64,000 bases of DNA, taken from contig NYMS01000013.1 in NCBI GenBank assembly GCA_002529455.1, forward strand, positions 100,928 through 164,927. Direction: 5' to 3'. This document shows positions 61,033-64,000 of this stretch, piece by piece. The DNA comes from Glycomyces fuscus (GTDB taxonomy: Bacteria > Actinomycetota > Actinomycetes > Streptosporangiales > Streptosporangiaceae). Within the stretch, counting starts at the first letter, position 1, and every line of letters starts with the position of its first letter. The notes under the pieces were generated by a model. The model ran no database searches. It saw only the letters and a program-made list of their open reading frames with translations, and was not told the DNA's origin. Both the position numbers and the translations under genes were made by a program.

Positions 61033-63183
61033 GTGAAGCCACTGACGACCAGCGCGTTCGACCTCCCCCACCACCTCGCCGCCAAGGCCGACCCGAGACT
61101 GATCGCCGACGACGAGCAGCACTTCGCGGCCATCGCCAAGAGCCTCGAAGAGACGATCACCGACCTGTCCGACCGCCTCGCCGCCAAACGCAGGACGTCC
61201 GGCGGCACCGGCCGCGAGGTCATGGACCGGGACAGGGAGATCCACCGGCTGACCACACGCCTGCGCGCCCTGCGCCGCTTCGGCCTGGACCTGTGCCTCG
61301 GGCACATCGTCGGCGCGGACGGCTCCGAGCCCGTGTACATCGGGCGGCTCGGACTCACCGACGGCGAAGGACGCCGACTGCTGATCGACTGGCGCTCCCC
61401 CGCGGCCGAGCCGTTCTTCGCGGCCACCCACGCCAACCCGATGGGGCTGACCAGCCGCCGCAGGTACCGCTGGAGCCGCGGCCGGGTCAGCGACTACTGG
61501 GACGAGGTGTTCACCGACGACGGGTTCGAGGGGCACGCCGCACTCGACGACCAGTCCGCCTTCATCGCCAGCCTGGGCGGCGATCGGTCGGCCCGGATGC
61601 GGGACGTGCTCGGCACCATCCAGGCCGACCAGGACGCCATCATCCGCGCGGGTTCGCGCGGCGCTCTGGTGGTCGACGGCGGTCCGGGCACGGGCAAGAC
61701 CGTCGTCGCCCTGCACCGCACCGCGCACCTGCTCTACTCCGACCCCCGCCTCGGCCACCGTCGGGGCGGCGTGCTGTTCGTCGGCCCGCACCAGCCCTAC
61801 CTGGCCTACGTCTCCGACGTCCTGCCCAGCCTCGGGGAGGAGGGCGTGCAGACCTGCACCCTGCGGGACCTGGTCCCCGAGGGAGCCTCGGCCACGGCCG
61901 AGACCGACCCGGACGTGGCCCTCCTGAAGGCGTCCGCGGACCTGGTGAAGGCGATCGAGCCGGCGGTCAGGTTCTACGAACAGCCGCCCACCGAGGGGAT
62001 GACGGTCACGACGGACTGGGCCGACATCCGGTTGAGCGCCGCCGACTGGGCCGAGGCCTTCGAGTCGCTGGCGCCGGGTGTCCCGCACAACGAAGCACGC
62101 GAGCACATCCTGGAGGAGCTGCTCGCGATCCTGCTGGACAGGCACGACGATGACGAGGTCCCGCCCGACCTGTTCCGGAGGTCGCTGCTGCGGAACACGG
62201 AGCTGATCGGGGCCCTCAACCGGGCGTGGCCGCTGATCGAGGCGACCGACCTGGTCGCGGACCTGTGGTCGGTACCGGCCTACCTGCGCAGGTGCGCCCC
62301 CTGGCTCAGCCCCGACGACGTCCGCAGACTGCGGCGCGAGGAGGGGCAGGCGTGGACGGTGTCCGACCTGCCGCTCCTGGACGCGGCACGCCAGAGGCTC
62401 GGCGACCCGCAGGCGTCACGGCGCAGGCGTCGTCACGCCGCCGCCGAGGCGGCCGAACGCGAGCGCATGGCCGCCGTCGTCGACCACCTGGTCCAGGCCG
62501 ACGACGACGGTGAAGGCCTGGTGACGATGCTGCGCGGACAGGACCTGCGCAACAGCCTGGTCGACGAGACCGTGCTGCCCGGTACCGACCCGGACCTGCT
62601 CGCCGGGCCGTTCGCGCACATCGTCGTGGACGAGGCCCAGGAACTCACCGACGCCGAGTGGCAGATGCTGCTGCTGCGCTGTCCCTCCCGGAGCTTCACC
62701 GTCGTCGGGGACCGCGCCCAGGCCAGGCGCGGGTTCGCTGAGTCGTGGCGGGAACGGCTCGAACGGGTCGGGCTCGACCGGATCGAACTGACCCGCCTGG
62801 GCATCAACTACCGGACACCGAAAGAGGTCATGGCGGAAGCCGAGCCGGTCATCCGGGCCGTGCTCCCGGACGCCAACGTGCCGACCTCGGTCCGCGGCAG
62901 CGGCGTCCCCGTCGTGCACGGGTCCGCCTCGGACCTGGACCCGGTCCTGGACGCCTGGCTCGCCGAGCACGCCGAAGGGGTCGCCTGCGTCATCGGCGGC
63001 CCCGGGTTCCAGGAGAGGCCCCGCGTCCGGTCGCTCACCCCGGAGCTGGCCAAGGGGCTGGAGTTCGACCTGGTCGTCCTCGTCGACCCGGAGGAGTTCG
63101 GCGAGGGCGTCGAAGGAGCGGTCGACCGCTACGTCGCGATGACCCGGGCGACACAGCGGCTCGTCGTCCTCACGAGTTCGTGA
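61033..63183 (+). CDS. helR: HelD/HelR-type RNA polymerase helicase
   Basis: A roughly 716-residue UvrD/REP-like protein. Residues 20-110 form the coiled-coil part typical of HelD (DEQHFAAIAKSLEETITDLS), followed by the Walker A motif GGPGTGKTVVALH, motif II VVDEAQELTD, GDRAQ, NYRTPKEVM, LEFDLVVLVD and YVAMTRATQRLVVL. HelD/HelR proteins bind RNA polymerase and help recycle stalled enzyme; HelR-type members displace rifamycins and give resistance. A GTG at 61003 would add ten residues; GGGAG favours 61033. The RAE-like site upstream supports the HelR type and rifamycin induction. Confidence 0.9.
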   Translation: MKPLTTSAFDLPHHLAAKADPRLIADDEQHFAAIAKSLEETITDLSDRLAAKRRTSGGTGREVMDRDREIHRLTTRLRALRRFGLDLCLGHIVGADGSEPVYIGRLGLTDGEGRRLLIDWRSPAAEPFFAATHANPMGLTSRRRYRWSRGRVSDYWDEVFTDDGFEGHAALDDQSAFIASLGGDRSARMRDVLGTIQADQDAIIRAGSRGALVVDGGPGTGKTVVALHRTAHLLYSDPRLGHRRGGVLFVGPHQPYLAYVSDVLPSLGEEGVQTCTLRDLVPEGASATAETDPDVALLKASADLVKAIEPAVRFYEQPPTEGMTVTTDWADIRLSAADWAEAFESLAPGVPHNEAREHILEELLAILLDRHDDDEVPPDLFRRSLLRNTELIGALNRAWPLIEATDLVADLWSVPAYLRRCAPWLSPDDVRRLRREEGQAWTVSDLPLLDAARQRLGDPQASRRRRRHAAAEAAERERMAAVVDHLVQADDDGEGLVTMLRGQDLRNSLVDETVLPGTDPDLLAGPFAHIVVDEAQELTDAEWQMLLLRCPSRSFTVVGDRAQARRGFAESWRERLERVGLDRIELTRLGINYRTPKEVMAEAEPVIRAVLPDANVPTSVRGSGVPVVHGSASDLDPVLDAWLAEHAEGVACVIGGPGFQERPRVRSLTPELAKGLEFDLVVLVDPEEFGEGVEGAVDRYVAMTRATQRLVVLTSS

Positions 63184-63305
63184 CGCCCATGCCGGGGGGT
63201 TGAGCGTGTACCTGTGTGAGGCCTTCGCCGCCAACGCCGCACGGCAGGAGGTGTGAGACGGCCCCGCACGCGTGGGGCCCGGGAGCCCGGCGCGGAGTCC
63301 GGAAA

Positions 63306-63349
63306 CGGCTCAGGCCGGTGACCGGGTGTCCGGTCACCGGCCTGAGCCG
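63306..63349. terminator. Bidirectional terminator
   Basis: A perfect 20-bp stem with loop GTGT between the convergent helR-like and secreted-protein genes. Confidence 0.85.
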
Positions 63350-63405
63350 GATGAGCGTGCGGGAGCGGGGTTCGCACGCTCCACTGTCAGTTCGGGAACG
63401 GTCTG

Positions 63406-63942
63406 TTACCAGAGGTGGTCGACGATGGTCTGGGCGTCGTCGACCTGGTGCTGGTAGCGGTCGGGGTAGGCCGAGCGCTGGACGTCCTGGGCGACCTGGC
63501 CCAGGGGGTCGTCGTCCCAGCTGCGGTCGGGGTGGACGCGCTCGAGCTCGTCGAAGAAGGCGTTGGTGGCCCAGGTGGGGTCGAGCCGGTCCTGCTGGGA
63601 GCCGTAGTGGTCGCGCTGTTGGAAGAGGCCGACGCTGTCGCGGTCGCCCCAGTCGAGGTTGTCCAGGTGGGTCTCGACGATGGAGGTGGCGATTGCGAGG
63701 GCGGCGGCGTCCTGGTCCAGGTCGCGGTCCTTGGCGGCCTCGACCATGGCGCGGGCGTTCTCGACGTGCTCGGCGTTCATGTGGCCGGCCATGTCGTCGT
63801 CGAGTTTGGTGTTGAGGGTGGTGGCGATGTCGTGGTCGGAGGTGGTGTCGGCGGCGGCTGTGCCGGGTCCGGCCAGGAGGAGTCCGCTGGTGATGAGCAG
63901 GCTGGAGGTCGCGGTAAACGTCAGCTTGGGTATCGATCGCAT
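63406..63942 (-). CDS. Secreted lysozyme/transglycosylase-like protein
   Basis: A 178-residue protein with a signal peptide (MRSIPKL, a hydrophobic stretch and a cut after about GTAAADT). The mature part has ALAIATSIVETHLDNLDWGD, RDSVGLFQQRDHYG and DPTWATNAFFDEL, the actinobacterial domain found in secreted peptidoglycan-hydrolase-like proteins with the VGLFQQR signature. The expected catalytic acid is Glu in IVETHL. A GTG three codons earlier is an alternative start. Confidence 0.85.
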   Translation of the reverse strand: MRSIPKLTFTATSSLLITSGLLLAGPGTAAADTTSDHDIATTLNTKLDDDMAGHMNAEHVENARAMVEAAKDRDLDQDAAALAIATSIVETHLDNLDWGDRDSVGLFQQRDHYGSQQDRLDPTWATNAFFDELERVHPDRSWDDDPLGQVAQDVQRSAYPDRYQHQVDDAQTIVDHLW

Positions 63943-64000
63943 AAAGTTCACCCGTGCAACGTATGCGCTGGTCAGGGCTTTGGAAAGTGTTGGGGACCAC

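Overview
The window is a very GC-rich stretch with strong third-position GC bias, many GTG starts and densely packed genes. Its gene families are actinobacterial (a GbsR/MarR regulator, an SCO6745-like protein, a HelD/HelR-type helicase, a MetP/MetS transporter pair, and a sugar ABC transporter without its own ATPase). It fits a Streptosporangiales-type actinomycete such as Nocardiopsis; the genus is an inference. I saw no rRNA, tRNA or CRISPR array.

Layout. 1-13,827: mixed metabolic and regulatory genes, namely a winged-helix regulator, an aldo/keto reductase with a palindromic operator, glutamate dehydrogenase, a GlxA-type AraC regulator beside an isochorismatase-fold hydrolase, a Gfo/Idh oxidoreductase, a phosphotransferase, a divergent carboxylesterase/TetR pair with two operators, an XRE-cupin regulator, a PAT-like acetyltransferase, an EamA exporter and a threonine aldolase. 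14,022-33,539: a carbohydrate locus in two blocks. The first has an ABC importer (binding protein plus two permeases), two translationally coupled Gfo/Idh oxidoreductases, a PmoA-like protein, an epimerase and a LacI regulator. The second is a five-gene minus-strand operon (Gfo/Idh, DUF993, sugar isomerase, KdgD-type dehydratase, enolase-superfamily enzyme). Four related 14-bp LacI-type operators tie the blocks together. An SDR/TetR pair, a DUF6069 protein, a two-component system and a DUF2784 protein lie between them.

33,925-44,358: pirin, the MetP/MetS sodium symporter (the 37-residue MetS is easily overlooked), a DJ-1/PfpI protein, a histidine phosphatase, a serine hydrolase, a divergent DUF4097/GbsR pair with clear promoters, and a GlcD-like oxidase. 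44,549-51,421: a scrambled island. A Tn3-family transposon end with a frameshifted transposase sits inside a broken NmrA-type oxidoreductase gene. A TetR/FAD-monooxygenase pair with two operators and a second NmrA fragment lie in the same interval. 51,480-64,000: a small DNA-binding protein, a divergent FAD oxidase and ECF41/SigJ-like sigma factor with matched promoters on both strands, a MOSC protein, a lipoprotein, a decayed MFS transporter, an SCO6745-like protein, an LLM oxidoreductase, a Mut7-C protein, an SGNH hydrolase/TetR pair, a HelR-like RNA polymerase helicase preceded by a 19-bp rifamycin-associated-element-like palindrome, and a secreted lysozyme-like protein.

The strongest candidates for new biology are the LacI-linked carbohydrate locus, whose substrate cannot be read from sequence, the sigma/oxidase divergent promoter pair, and the helicase with its putative rifamycin-response element.
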